64,000 bases of DNA from Actinobacillus lignieresii. Lineage in GTDB: Bacteria > Pseudomonadota > Gammaproteobacteria > Enterobacterales > Pasteurellaceae. Below the pieces are notes generated by a model. The model made no database searches. It was not told where the DNA came from and was given only the letters and a program-made list of their open reading frames with translations. The DNA lies in the NCBI RefSeq assembly GCF_900444945.1, contig NZ_UFRM01000001.1, forward strand, positions 444,501 through 508,500, read 5' to 3'. This document shows positions 55,079-64,000 of the stretch, piece after piece (position 1 is the stretch's first letter; every line of letters begins with the position of its first letter). Made by a program: the position numbers and the translations under genes.

Positions 55079-55282
55079 TATATTCTATAAATAAGAAATT
55101 TTGTAAGATTTTAGCAGATTTGAGTCAAACTGAAAATTCGCAAAATTCTGTCAAATAATTAAATTGATAAGTCGAATTTTTTACAAATTTCTCCGATTTA
55201 ATGATACATTTAAGCGAGTTTTTTAAAACGAAGTGGGTTATCATCATAGCCCGATTATAAACATAACCATACAGGAGTCTTT

Positions 55283-56821
55283 ATGCTTATTGGTGTACCA
55301 AGAGAGCTGTTAGACGGTGAAACACGTGTGGCGGCAACGCCAAAAACCGTTGAACAGATCAAAAAGCTCGGCTTTGATGTGCTCGTTGAACACAATGCGG
55401 GCTTTAAAGCGAGTTTTGAGGACAACGCATTTGTTAATGCAGGTGCGACTGTCGGCACGCAACAAGAGGTTTGGAATTCAGATATTATTTTTAAAGTGAA
55501 TGCACCGACCGATGCTGAAATCGCCCTTATTAAAGAAGGCGCAACGCTAGTGAGTTTTATTTGGCCTGCACAAAATCCGCAATTAATGGAAAAATTGCAA
55601 GCTAAGAAAATCAATGTATTGGCAATGGACGCTGTGCCTCGTATTTCGCGTGCACAAGCACTTGATGCATTGAGTTCAATGGCGAATATTTCCGGCTATC
55701 GTGCGGTTATCGAAGCGGCGAATGCATTCGGTAGCTTCTTTACCGGTCAAATTACTGCAGCAGGTAAAGTACCGCCGGCGAAAGTGCTGGTTATCGGTGC
55801 GGGTGTTGCCGGTTTAGCGGCAATCGGTGCGGCAAACAGCTTAGGTGCGATTGTTCGTGCTTTTGACTCTCGTCCGGAAGTAAAAGAACAAGTGAAATCC
55901 ATGGGCGCAGACTTCTTAGAAATTGATTTTGAAGAAGAAGGCGGCTCAGGCGACGGTTATGCGAAAGTAATGTCGGAAGAATTTAACCGTCGTGCGATGG
56001 AACTTTACGCCGAACAAGCAAAAGAAGTGGATATTATTATCACTACGGCGGCGATTCCGGGCAAAGCTGCGCCTCGTTTAATCACCAAAGAAATGGTCGA
56101 TTCAATGAAACCGGGTTCCGTGATTGTCGATTTAGCTGCGGCAACCGGCGGTAACTGCGAATATACCAAAGCGGGCAAAGCGATTGCTACTAAAAATCAA
56201 GTAAAAGTCATCGGTTATACCGATTTCCCTGCACGTTTACCAACGCAATCTTCACAACTTTACGGTACAAACTTAGTTAATCTACTCAAACTGCTTGCAC
56301 CGAATAAAGACGGTCAAATCGACATTAATTTCGAAGATGTGGTATTACGTGGTGTAACCGTAGTACGTGACGGCGAATTAACTTGGCCGGCTCCGCCGAT
56401 TCAAGTTTCGGCTCAACCGCAAAAACCAGCGGCTGCGGCACCGATTGAGAAAAAAGAAGAAAAACCGACCGATCCTCGTGTGAAATACGGTGTGATGGCA
56501 GGTGCCGGAGCGTTATTCTTATGGTTGGCATCCGTAGCGCCGGCGGCATTCTTATCACACTTCACCGTATTCGTATTAGCCTGTGTGGTGGGATATTATG
56601 TGGTTTGGAACGTCAGCCACGCATTACATACCCCGTTAATGGCGGTAACCAATGCGATTTCCGGCATTATCATTGTCGGTGCGGTGTTACAGATTTCTCA
56701 GCCTACCGGTAATTTCTTCGTGGATATTCTTGCGTTTATTGCGATTTTAGTCGCAAGCATTAATATCTTCGGCGGTTTCAAAGTCACGCAACGTATGCTT
56801 GCAATGTTTAGAAAAGGTTAA
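55283..56821 (+). CDS. pntA: NAD(P) transhydrogenase subunit alpha
   Basis: 512 aa, the E. coli length class (510). It begins [20 protein letters not shown]. The NAD(H)-binding fold has [20 protein letters not shown] near residue 170 and [20 protein letters not shown]. Four C-terminal membrane segments follow an Ala/Pro/Lys linker (about 375-400). With PntB it uses the proton gradient to make NADPH. A short GGGTTAT/ATAGCCC hairpin lies in the leader (55237-55254). Confidence 0.96.
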   Translation: MLIGVPRELLDGETRVAATPKTVEQIKKLGFDVLVEHNAGFKASFEDNAFVNAGATVGTQQEVWNSDIIFKVNAPTDAEIALIKEGATLVSFIWPAQNPQLMEKLQAKKINVLAMDAVPRISRAQALDALSSMANISGYRAVIEAANAFGSFFTGQITAAGKVPPAKVLVIGAGVAGLAAIGAANSLGAIVRAFDSRPEVKEQVKSMGADFLEIDFEEEGGSGDGYAKVMSEEFNRRAMELYAEQAKEVDIIITTAAIPGKAAPRLITKEMVDSMKPGSVIVDLAAATGGNCEYTKAGKAIATKNQVKVIGYTDFPARLPTQSSQLYGTNLVNLLKLLAPNKDGQIDINFEDVVLRGVTVVRDGELTWPAPPIQVSAQPQKPAAAAPIEKKEEKPTDPRVKYGVMAGAGALFLWLASVAPAAFLSHFTVFVLACVVGYYVVWNVSHALHTPLMAVTNAISGIIIVGAVLQISQPTGNFFVDILAFIAILVASINIFGGFKVTQRMLAMFRKG

Positions 56822-56831
56822 GGAGAAACTC

Positions 56832-58280
56832 ATGTCTTTTGGATTTGTAACGGCCGCATATATTATTGCTGCGATTCTCTTTATTATGAGTTTAGCAGGG
56901 CTTTCTAAACACGAAACGGCAAAAGCGGGTTGTTGGTACGGTATTGTCGGTATGACAATTGCGTTAATCGCAACCATTTTCGGCCCGCAATCGCAAGGTA
57001 CGCTTTGGATCTTAATCGCCATGGCAATCGGCGGCTTTATCGGTGTGAGAAAAGCCGTAAAAGTTGAAATGACGGAAATGCCGGAACTAGTGGCGATTCT
57101 ACATAGCTTTGTAGGTTTAGCTGCGGTATTAGTCGGTTTTAATAGCTACGGTTTACACGTAGATGCGATTCCGCCGGCAAATTTAGATGAAGTCGCATTA
57201 GCGGCATTCCAAGCCGAACAAGCGACACTCGCTAACATTCATAATGTTGAAGTGTTCCTCGGTATCTTTATCGGTGCGGTAACTTTCTCAGGTTCATTAG
57301 TGGCATTCGGTAAATTAAGCGGTAAATTATTCGGTCGTAAAGTGTCTTCGGCTGCATTAAATATTCCGCATAAACACAAATGGAACTTAGCGGCATTAAT
57401 CGTTTCCGCATTATTAATGATCGTCTTCTTAAATCACCCTGAGAATATTTTCCCGGTGTTGATTATGACGGTAATCGCATTAGTATTCGGCTGGCACTTA
57501 GTATCGTCTATCGGCGGTGCGGATATGCCGGTAGTGGTTTCAATGCTGAATTCATATTCGGGTTGGGCGGCGGCGGCGGCCGGTTTTATGTTAAGTAATG
57601 ACTTGCTCATTGTAACCGGTGCGTTAGTAGGTTCGTCTGGTGCGATTTTGTCTTACATTATGTGTAAAGCAATGAACCGCTCGTTTATCAGCGTGATTGC
57701 AGGCGGCTTCGGTACGGAAGTTAAAGCAAGCTCAGGAGATGAAGAACAAGGCGAACACCGTGAAACCACCGCAGAAGAAGTGGCGGAAATGCTGAAAAAT
57801 GCAAGTTCTGTGATTATCACTCCGGGATACGGTATGGCGGTGGCACAAGCACAATATCCGGTTGCGGAAATTACGGCAAAATTACGTGAGAAAGGCGTTA
57901 ATGTACGTTTTGGTATTCACCCTGTTGCGGGTCGTTTACCAGGTCATATGAACGTATTACTTGCAGAGGCAAAAGTGCCTTATGATGTCGTGCTTGAAAT
58001 GGATGAAATCAATGATGATTTCGCAGAAACCGATGTCGTATTGGTTATCGGTGCGAATGATACGGTAAACCCGGGGGCATTAGACGATCCGTCAAGTCCA
58101 ATCGCAGGTATGCCGGTATTGGAAGTGTGGAAAGCACAAAACGTTATCGTATTCAAACGTTCAATGGCGGTTGGTTACGCAGGCGTTCAAAACCCATTAT
58201 TCTTCAAAGAAAATACCCAAATGTTATTCGGTGATGCGAAAGAGCGTGTGGATGACATTTTAAGAGCATTAAATAGCTAA
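56832..58280 (+). CDS. pntB: NAD(P) transhydrogenase subunit beta
   Basis: 482 aa from [20 protein letters not shown], 10 bp after pntA with an AAGGAG site; an earlier in-frame ATG lies inside pntA. About eight membrane spans (1-300) lead to the NADP(H) domain with [40 protein letters not shown] and [20 protein letters not shown]. It is slightly longer than E. coli PntB (462), mostly in the second loop. Confidence 0.96.
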   Translation: MSFGFVTAAYIIAAILFIMSLAGLSKHETAKAGCWYGIVGMTIALIATIFGPQSQGTLWILIAMAIGGFIGVRKAVKVEMTEMPELVAILHSFVGLAAVLVGFNSYGLHVDAIPPANLDEVALAAFQAEQATLANIHNVEVFLGIFIGAVTFSGSLVAFGKLSGKLFGRKVSSAALNIPHKHKWNLAALIVSALLMIVFLNHPENIFPVLIMTVIALVFGWHLVSSIGGADMPVVVSMLNSYSGWAAAAAGFMLSNDLLIVTGALVGSSGAILSYIMCKAMNRSFISVIAGGFGTEVKASSGDEEQGEHRETTAEEVAEMLKNASSVIITPGYGMAVAQAQYPVAEITAKLREKGVNVRFGIHPVAGRLPGHMNVLLAEAKVPYDVVLEMDEINDDFAETDVVLVIGANDTVNPGALDDPSSPIAGMPVLEVWKAQNVIVFKRSMAVGYAGVQNPLFFKENTQMLFGDAKERVDDILRALNS

Positions 58281-58291
58281 TCCAGCGACAT

Positions 58292-58319
58292 AAAAAAGAG
58301 ATCTTCGGATCTCTTTTTT
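58292..58319 (+). terminator. pntAB terminator with UUCG tetraloop
   Basis: AAAAAAGAGATC, loop TTCG, GATCTCTTTTTT. A stable UUCG loop and T run make a textbook intrinsic terminator, usable in both directions. Confidence 0.95.
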
Positions 58320-58356
58320 GTTTTGTATTTATTGCTCCGTTCGAAATGTATAGATT

Positions 58357-59751
58357 CTACCAACCGCCCCCAATCGATTTATATAAACGAATCAAATTTT
58401 GTGCTTGTGAGAGTTGTGATTGAATCAACTTTTCTTGTGTGCTATATGCGGTAATTTTAGCACGAAGTGCCACATCTAACGTTTTATCGCCATATTTAAA
58501 CAGTTTTTCCGAATCAATCGCTTGCTTATTGGCTTGTTGGTAATACTTTTGTAACAGGTGATTTTGATTGTTTAACGCATATTGTTGTTGATAGGCGGAA
58601 TCCACTTCGGCTAAAGCGGTTAAAAGCGTTTTGTCATATTGAATTAAAGCGGCTTTTAAACTTGCTTCCGCAGCTTCAATATTAGCGGCGATTCTACCAT
58701 TGGTAAAAATAGGCAATTGTACGCCGAGACTTGCCAATCCGGCCAAAGACGAGATATTACCTAAGTCTTGATCCAGTTTTAAATAACCGCCTTGACCTTG
58801 AAAAGTAATATCAAAACGAGGGTAAAGATCCGCTTGTTTGCCGGCTAAATTCGCTACTTGTGCTTGCACTTGTTGCTTTGCCGCACGTAAATCGGGGCGA
58901 TGATCGAGTAAGCTGCTAGGCTGCGTACCTCTTGGTGTATTCGGTATTTTAATTAAAGCATGATGTTTTTTTTGTAACCGGAAAGCTTGCGGAGCTTTAC
59001 CGATTAAAATAGCGATATTTCGCTGAAATTCGTCCGCTTGTGCGGATAATGTCGCTTGTTTGGCTTGTATTGCGCTGATTTGTCCGTCAATTTCATTCAG
59101 TTCATAAGCAGTGGCTTGACCTGCGTTAAATCGCCCTTGGATATAACGTTTAAGCTCTTGCAGAGCAGTAAGTTGCTGCGTGAGATTATTATTCTGCTTG
59201 TCGGTAGCGATTATACGAAAATAGTTATTAGCAATTTCGCCGGTAATCAGCATTTGAGCGGCATAAATTTGTTCTTGTTGCGCCAATGCAAGTGAGGCCG
59301 CTTTATCCGCTTCACTTTGTTTTTTTCCGAAGAAATCAAGTTCCCAAGATAAATTAATACCGCCATAAACATCGGATATTTGTTTACGGTCGGGATTAAC
59401 TCTATCCAAATTTACATCACTAACGCCGGCACCTGTTGAACCGCTCGCACCAATATTAATGCCTTGGTCGGCTTGTCTATAGTCTGCATAGGCTTGCGTT
59501 TCGGCAAGGCGAGCTTGCGCGAGTTTAATATCCAAATTATGTTGCAGCCCTTGCTCAATTAATGCGGTGAGTTGCGGATCTTGCCAGTTTTGCCACCATT
59601 GGCGGATATTTGTCACCTTATTAGTCGTATTGGCATATTCGAATTGTTCAGGTAATTCAATATCGGACTGCAATTTGACAACTTCTTGGTTTTGACAAGC
59701 GGTCAAAATTAAGCAAAAAATTGCAAAAGAGGCATATTTCTCAATCTTCAT
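58357..59751 (-). CDS. Outer-membrane efflux lipoprotein (TolC/NodT family)
   Basis: 464 aa from MKIEKYASFAIFCLILTACQ: lipobox LTAC, lipidated Cys near residue 19. Two OEP repeats follow, with RQWWQNWQDPQLTALIEQGL, LARLAETQAY-type helices and SSLLDHRPDLRAAKQQVQAQ, the typical outer-membrane-factor motif. It should form the trimeric exit duct for the adjacent ABC-2 exporter and membrane fusion protein. It is last in the leftward operon. Confidence 0.9.
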   Translation of the reverse strand: MKIEKYASFAIFCLILTACQNQEVVKLQSDIELPEQFEYANTTNKVTNIRQWWQNWQDPQLTALIEQGLQHNLDIKLAQARLAETQAYADYRQADQGINIGASGSTGAGVSDVNLDRVNPDRKQISDVYGGINLSWELDFFGKKQSEADKAASLALAQQEQIYAAQMLITGEIANNYFRIIATDKQNNNLTQQLTALQELKRYIQGRFNAGQATAYELNEIDGQISAIQAKQATLSAQADEFQRNIAILIGKAPQAFRLQKKHHALIKIPNTPRGTQPSSLLDHRPDLRAAKQQVQAQVANLAGKQADLYPRFDITFQGQGGYLKLDQDLGNISSLAGLASLGVQLPIFTNGRIAANIEAAEASLKAALIQYDKTLLTALAEVDSAYQQQYALNNQNHLLQKYYQQANKQAIDSEKLFKYGDKTLDVALRAKITAYSTQEKLIQSQLSQAQNLIRLYKSIGGGW

Positions 59752-59767
59752 AGTTGTTCCTATATAC

Positions 59768-60892
59768 TTATCCCTGTTTGGAGAGCATTGATTTAAATTG
59801 ATAGAGGGCAAGGCTTAAAAATAGGGCTCCCACTATTGCCATTTTAGCTAAATAGTGCCATACCATATCAAGACCCGCACCACGAAATAGCACGTCTTGA
59901 GCGTAAGCGCCAAGCATGGTGACAGGAGAAAGTTGAGTTAGATTTTGTGCGAGCTGAGGCATATTTTCCAGTGGCGACATTGAACCGGACAATAAATAGA
60001 GAACGAGGTAAATCGGCATACAGAGTAGTCCGAATTGCGGCATTGTCGGCGCAAACACAGCGAGTAAAATACCCAATGAAGCAATGGAGAACAGAAAAAT
60101 TGCCGCTCCTAAGATGAAAATAGCAATTTGCTGATTTGCCAGCGGCGTACCTAATATGCCCGCGACTACGATTTTTAAAGAAAAGCCGGCGGTTACTAAT
60201 AGTACCAAACCATTGGCAAGAGTTTTAGCCGTCATAATTTCACTGGCACGCACGGGCATTACCAATAAATGTTCTAGCGTACCTCGTTCCCGTTCTCGAA
60301 TCACTGCCGAGCCCGCCAAAAGTAGAGTTAGAAGCGTTAAATTACCGACAATTTGTACCGTTCCCATAAACCATTCGCTTGAATGGTTAGGGTTATATAA
60401 AACATTAGCGACCACATTTATGGGAGCTTGTAATGTACTGATACCAAGAAATTGCTGAATTTCTCGGTTAAAAATTTGTGTAATATAAGAAGAACCGATA
60501 TTCGCTTGTGTCATTGCTGTGGCATCCACTAAAAGTTGTAAATGCGGCGACTTACCGCTTGAGAGATCTCGTTGGAAATTAGCCGGGATTTCGACTACAA
60601 ACGTAAATTTACCGTTATCCATTAGATATTCGACTTGGTCGGCTTTTACTTCTTCAATGGTTTTGAAGTAGGGCGGAATCAGAGCATCTTGCAAACGATA
60701 AGACAGTGTGGAGTGATCATAATCGACAATTGCAACGGAGCCGTTTTTGACATCCGTCATACCTTGCTTAGCAATCGTCAATATGGCAGCGGAAAACATA
60801 TAGATAATCATCGCCACCAACACTTTATCACTAAAGAGGCTTTTAAATTCTTTGGCTGAAAGAAATGCCACATTTTTGAACCAACGTAACAT
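59768..60892 (-). CDS. ABC-2 type exporter permease (YhhJ-like)
   Basis: 374 aa. One N-terminal span (FSDKVLVAMIIYMFSAAILT), a large periplasmic domain with IPANFQRDLSSGKSPHLQLL, VDATAMTQANIGSSYI, then five spans with RERERGTLEHLLVMPVRASE between them. This matches YhhJ/YbhR permeases. It starts 1 bp after the rbbA C-terminal fragment and ends 16 bp before the outer-membrane factor. Confidence 0.92.
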   Translation of the reverse strand: MLRWFKNVAFLSAKEFKSLFSDKVLVAMIIYMFSAAILTIAKQGMTDVKNGSVAIVDYDHSTLSYRLQDALIPPYFKTIEEVKADQVEYLMDNGKFTFVVEIPANFQRDLSSGKSPHLQLLVDATAMTQANIGSSYITQIFNREIQQFLGISTLQAPINVVANVLYNPNHSSEWFMGTVQIVGNLTLLTLLLAGSAVIRERERGTLEHLLVMPVRASEIMTAKTLANGLVLLVTAGFSLKIVVAGILGTPLANQQIAIFILGAAIFLFSIASLGILLAVFAPTMPQFGLLCMPIYLVLYLLSGSMSPLENMPQLAQNLTQLSPVTMLGAYAQDVLFRGAGLDMVWHYLAKMAIVGALFLSLALYQFKSMLSKQG

Positions 60893-60893
60893 A

Positions 60894-61517
60894 TTACTTT
60901 TCCTGTTTTTTTAATGCCAAAGTGGCAAGAGTGAGGTAAACAAAATAAATGAGGGCTAGAGCTAAATAACTCTGCTCAAATTGAGTAAAACTTAATCCTT
61001 TAGTAAAACCGCCTAAGCTGATTTGTTGAAACCATGCTCCCGGGAAGATTTTAGAAACCAGTTGAACACTAGCGTCCAGCCGTGAAACAGGATACATCAC
61101 ACCGGAAAAATTGACCGACGGGATCATTGATACAATTGCCGCTACAAAAATTGCAGCGACTTGTGATTTCACAAAACTTGAAACGAGCAAACCAAAGCCG
61201 GTGGATGCGCAGATGCCTAACAAGACACCCAAGAACATTGCCGGAATTGAGCCTTTAATCGGAACATCAAATACTATTATTGCAGTTAGCACCAACACTA
61301 AATAGCTTACAAAGGCTAAAACGATATAAGGCAGTTGCTTGCCAAATAAAAACTGAAAGGGCGAAGCCGGCGAGCCGTATAGATTCATAATAGAACCAAT
61401 CTCTTTTTCACGCACCACACTTAGTGCGGTCATCATCGTTGGGATCATCACCATGGCTAACATAATAATTCCTGGCGTCATTGCAAAAATACTTTTGAAA
61501 TCTTGGTTATAAACCAT
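60894..61517 (-). pseudogene. C-terminal permease fragment of a frameshifted rbbA-like gene
   Basis: 207 aa beginning MVYNQDFKSIFAMTPGIIML; it is the second half of an ABC-2 permease, with RYN-like and REKEIGSIMNLYGSPASPFQ motifs and five membrane spans. The same frame is open upstream across the end of the 61529 gene, reading NNLIEPRMVYNQDF. 702 plus 207 residues equal the size of E. coli RbbA (about 911). It is separated from its N-terminal part by a one-base shift in an A run. It could still be translated from its own ATG. Confidence 0.8.
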
Positions 61518-61528
61518 TCTTGGCTCAA

Positions 61529-63637
61529 TCAGATTATTTTGCGTGATAGTATAAAGCCTGCTTGTTTTTGCATATCTTTTACATATTGTAAGATAACACC
61601 TGTGGCCGAACCTTTTAAATTTTCTGCAGTGGAAGGAAAAGCTCCGTCAATAAACAAGCCCAGTTCCGGTTGTTGTCGGCGGAGTAGATTCCGTCCGAAG
61701 TGTGCCGGAATTTCTAAAACAACACGTACTTTACCCGCTTGTAGGACGGAGCTAATTTCATCGATCGAATATAAATTCTCTTGCAAGATGAAGTAACGTG
61801 AGCCTCGAAAGCTTTCAATTAATTTACGACTTTCCGAACTGTTATCATGATCTAATACTGCCATTTTTAACGGATTAATATCGAAGGAAATACTGGAACC
61901 CATAGCCAACAACATAATCAGCGGCCCGAGTAATGCGAATAATAAGCGGATTTTATCTCGGAGTAATTCTTTACTTTCTCGTAAAGCAAAGGTGGTGATA
62001 ACAGAAAAGTAATGGGTAAATTTTTGCCAAAATTTGACCGCTTGTACCGGTTCTTCTTGAATCTCCTGAACTTCGTTGGATTCGCTTGGCATTGTGATGT
62101 CGTCCGCCTGTTCTTCTAAATATTTAATGAAGGCTTGTTCTAATGTGGCGGATTGTTTTTCAAGGCGTAACGCTTCAGGCGAACCAACCGCTAAAACTTT
62201 GCCTCGATGCATAAGAGAAATCCGATCGCAATGTGCCGCTTCATTCATAAAATGGGTAGTGACGAAAATAGTGATGTGATCTTCACGTGAAAGTTTAATC
62301 AAATAGAACCAAAACATATCGCGCGCGGCAGGATCCACCCCTGATGTAGGTTCGTCTAAAATTAAGACTTCAGGTTTGTGTAAGCAAGCGGCAGCGAGTT
62401 GTAATCGTTGGCGAATCCCCAGCGGTAAATCGGCCGGTGTATATTCTGCCGCCTCTAATAAATCAAATTGCGTTAATGCCGCTTGGATTCTGCTTGACCA
62501 TTCATCTTTCGGCAGTTGATAAAGTTTAGCGTGTAATGCAAGGTTTTCTTTAACACTCAATTCTTCATACAACGAAAAGGCTTGCGACATATAGCCTACC
62601 CGTTTACGAGTATCAATATCGCCGGCATTGATAGGCTGACCTAACAATGTCGCCTCGCCTTCGGTAGGATCTAGTAGGCCGGTTAGCATTTTCATCGTAG
62701 TGGATTTACCGCAACCGTTTGAACCGAGGAAGCCAAAGATTTCACCTTTGGCAATTTCAAAACTGACATTATCTACGGAAATAAAATCACCGAATTTTTT
62801 GGTTAAATTTTTAGCAATAATAACGGGCGATTCATGCGGTGAATATTGGAATGGCGGAATTTTAATACCGTTTTCCGCTCCTCGTTTTTCCGGTGGCAAT
62901 AATTTGATATATGCCTGCTCAAGATTTTGTACTTGCATTTCTGCAATGAGTTGTCGAGTGGGTTTATGAGCAATAATTTTGCCGTTATCCATCGCTAAGA
63001 CGTGCGCAAAATTTTCGGCTTCATCAATATAAGCGGTTGCAACAATTACCGTCATTTCCGGCGATTCGGCACGTAGTTCTTTTACTAACTGCCAAAATTG
63101 GCGGCGAGAAAGCGGATCAACGCCGGTAGTCGGTTCATCTAAAATCAGTAAATCCGGATTGTGTACTAAAGCACAGCATAAGCTAAGCTTTTGTTTCATA
63201 CCGCCAGATAATTTTCCTGCGGGACGATCGGCAAAGGGTAATAAGCCGGTCGCTTTAAGTAAACGTTGAATTTTAGCTCGTCGTTGTAACGGAGAAAGAC
63301 CGAAGAGGCGCGCATGGAAATCGACGTTGTCGTAAATCGACAACGTGAGATAGAGATTTTTGCCTAAACCTTGCGGCATGAAGGCGATTTTGTGAGTAAG
63401 AGCTTCACGTTCGGCTTGGTTCGCAATATTTTGACCAAAGACGGTAATAGACCCATGCTGTAGGATTTTCACACCTGCAATGAGTGATAAGAGAGTGGAT
63501 TTACCCACACCGTCAGGACCGATTAAGCCAACGGTTGTACCTTTTTCCAGTTCAAAAGAAATCTGTTCGAGTGCCGTTTTTTTGCCGTAAAAATGGCTGA
63601 CGTTTTCTAGGCGTAGGGCAATAGTTTTCGATTGCAT
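61529..63637 (-). CDS. RbbA-like double ATPase with truncated permease domain (frameshifted)
   Basis: 702 aa. Two ABC domains in tandem: first with GLIGPDGVGKSTLLSLIAGV and LSGGMKQKLSLCCALVHNPD, second with FGFLGSNGCGKSTTMKMLTG and PLGIRQRLQLAAACLHKPEV. From about residue 535 an ABC-2 permease starts (FALRESKELLRDKIRLLFAL) but ends at a TGA after KQAGFILSRKII. The rest lies in another frame at 60894. E. coli RbbA has the same ATPase-ATPase-permease layout and sits between YhiI and YhhJ, as here. Confidence 0.88.
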   Translation of the reverse strand: MQSKTIALRLENVSHFYGKKTALEQISFELEKGTTVGLIGPDGVGKSTLLSLIAGVKILQHGSITVFGQNIANQAEREALTHKIAFMPQGLGKNLYLTLSIYDNVDFHARLFGLSPLQRRAKIQRLLKATGLLPFADRPAGKLSGGMKQKLSLCCALVHNPDLLILDEPTTGVDPLSRRQFWQLVKELRAESPEMTVIVATAYIDEAENFAHVLAMDNGKIIAHKPTRQLIAEMQVQNLEQAYIKLLPPEKRGAENGIKIPPFQYSPHESPVIIAKNLTKKFGDFISVDNVSFEIAKGEIFGFLGSNGCGKSTTMKMLTGLLDPTEGEATLLGQPINAGDIDTRKRVGYMSQAFSLYEELSVKENLALHAKLYQLPKDEWSSRIQAALTQFDLLEAAEYTPADLPLGIRQRLQLAAACLHKPEVLILDEPTSGVDPAARDMFWFYLIKLSREDHITIFVTTHFMNEAAHCDRISLMHRGKVLAVGSPEALRLEKQSATLEQAFIKYLEEQADDITMPSESNEVQEIQEEPVQAVKFWQKFTHYFSVITTFALRESKELLRDKIRLLFALLGPLIMLLAMGSSISFDINPLKMAVLDHDNSSESRKLIESFRGSRYFILQENLYSIDEISSVLQAGKVRVVLEIPAHFGRNLLRRQQPELGLFIDGAFPSTAENLKGSATGVILQYVKDMQKQAGFILSRKII

Positions 63638-63640
63638 AAT

Positions 63641-64000
63641 TTAATTATCGCTTGGCAGTTTAATAGCTAAATCGTCCGACCAACTTGCTTGTGTATCATA
63701 TTTGACATAACCCATTGCAGTCATTCCACCTTTAAGCAGGTTTTTATGTTGTATAGCAATATCCGTTGGAATTTGTAATTTGATTTTAAACATTAACTTA
63801 CTTCGCTCCTCACTGGTTTCTACCGATTTCGGCGTGAACTGTGCTTCCGAAGCTACAAAGACCACTTTCGCGGGAAACACAAAATCAGAGCCGTCAATTT
63901 TGATGCGGGCTTCATCATTTAAGCGGACTAAATTGGATTGATGGGCAGGCAGAAATACATTGAGGTAAACGGTTGAAGTGTCGAGTAAACTGACTACTTT
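63641..64000 (-). CDS. HlyD/YhiI-like membrane fusion protein, partial
   Basis: The frame is open from the right edge to a TAA at 63641: the last 119 residues of a periplasmic adaptor. Visible parts are KVVSLLDTSTVYLNVFLPAH, then RLNDEARIKIDGSDFVFPAK and VVFVASEAQFTPKSVETSEE, a classic beta-barrel/membrane-proximal end of HlyD-family proteins. It is the first visible gene of the leftward exporter operon, 3 bp before the rbbA-like gene. The N-terminus lies beyond the window. Confidence 0.9.
   Translation of the reverse strand, partial: KVVSLLDTSTVYLNVFLPAHQSNLVRLNDEARIKIDGSDFVFPAKVVFVASEAQFTPKSVETSEERSKLMFKIKLQIPTDIAIQHKNLLKGGMTAMGYVKYDTQASWSDDLAIKLPSDN

Noticed and set aside
61529..61545. 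Programmed ribosomal frameshift in the rbbA-like gene
   Set aside because: The local CGCAAAATAAT run is short, lacks a canonical slippery heptamer plus stimulatory structure, and a simple one-base loss explains it.

Overview
The window looks like chromosome of a Pasteurellaceae bacterium of the Actinobacillus pleuropneumoniae group. It is dotted with Apl-type DNA uptake signal cores (ACAAGCGGT and its complement ACCGCTTGT, often followed by AAATTT). It carries a type IV pilus operon matching apfABCD, and its housekeeping genes read like Haemophilus/Actinobacillus proteins. No rRNA or tRNA gene and no CRISPR array was seen.

Region 1 (1 to about 12.6 kb) is one end of a P2/HP1-like prophage. 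It has a scaffold (gpO) gene running off the left edge, divergent terminase (gpP) and portal (gpQ) genes and an Ogr-type zinc-finger activator. A HicAB toxin-antitoxin pair follows, then a tightly packed leftward early operon (Cro-like and excisionase-like regulators, small proteins, a gpA-type HUH replication endonuclease, an SSB gene with an in-frame amber codon, a MazG-like protein, a membrane protein and an adenine methyltransferase). The immunity region has three related operators, followed by a CI/LexA-like repressor, an exported accessory protein and a tyrosine integrase. Host sequence resumes just before folA.

Region 2 (12.7-25.3 kb) is core genome: folA, a small membrane protein, radA, then apfABCD-coaE-yacG. 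A perfect competence-type (CRP-S, Sxy-dependent) site lies upstream of the pilin gene. The opposing leuS-lptE-holA operon follows, then pepE with a transporter remnant behind it.

Region 3 (25.3-36.5 kb) holds serS, smpB, ycjX, a CYTH triphosphatase, an UPF0181/exported-protein pair, truC-yqcC, a class II Fic protein, the fused trpCF gene, an unannotated 26-residue membrane peptide and mnmC.

Region 4 (36.5-36.8 kb) is the most interesting spot. A 19-codon hydrophobic ORF resembling the E. coli Ibs toxins sits between a near-consensus promoter on one strand and a near-consensus promoter (TTGACA, 17 bp, TATGAT) on the other. This is the layout of an ibs/sib type I toxin-antitoxin locus.

Region 5 (36.8-64 kb) is metabolism and transport. 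It has sdaA and sdaC for serine use, a DppA-like binding protein, and metF divergent from a core-MetE methyltransferase with MetR-box repeats between them. A peptide/nickel-type ABC importer follows, with a Tat-exported binding protein, a fused permease-ATPase, a probable CRP class I promoter and a trailing FAD oxidoreductase. Then come hemW, bcp-gmhB-queF, trmJ and pntAB. The window ends with a YhiI-RbbA-YhhJ-type export system plus an outer-membrane factor, in which the rbbA-like gene is split by a one-base frameshift.
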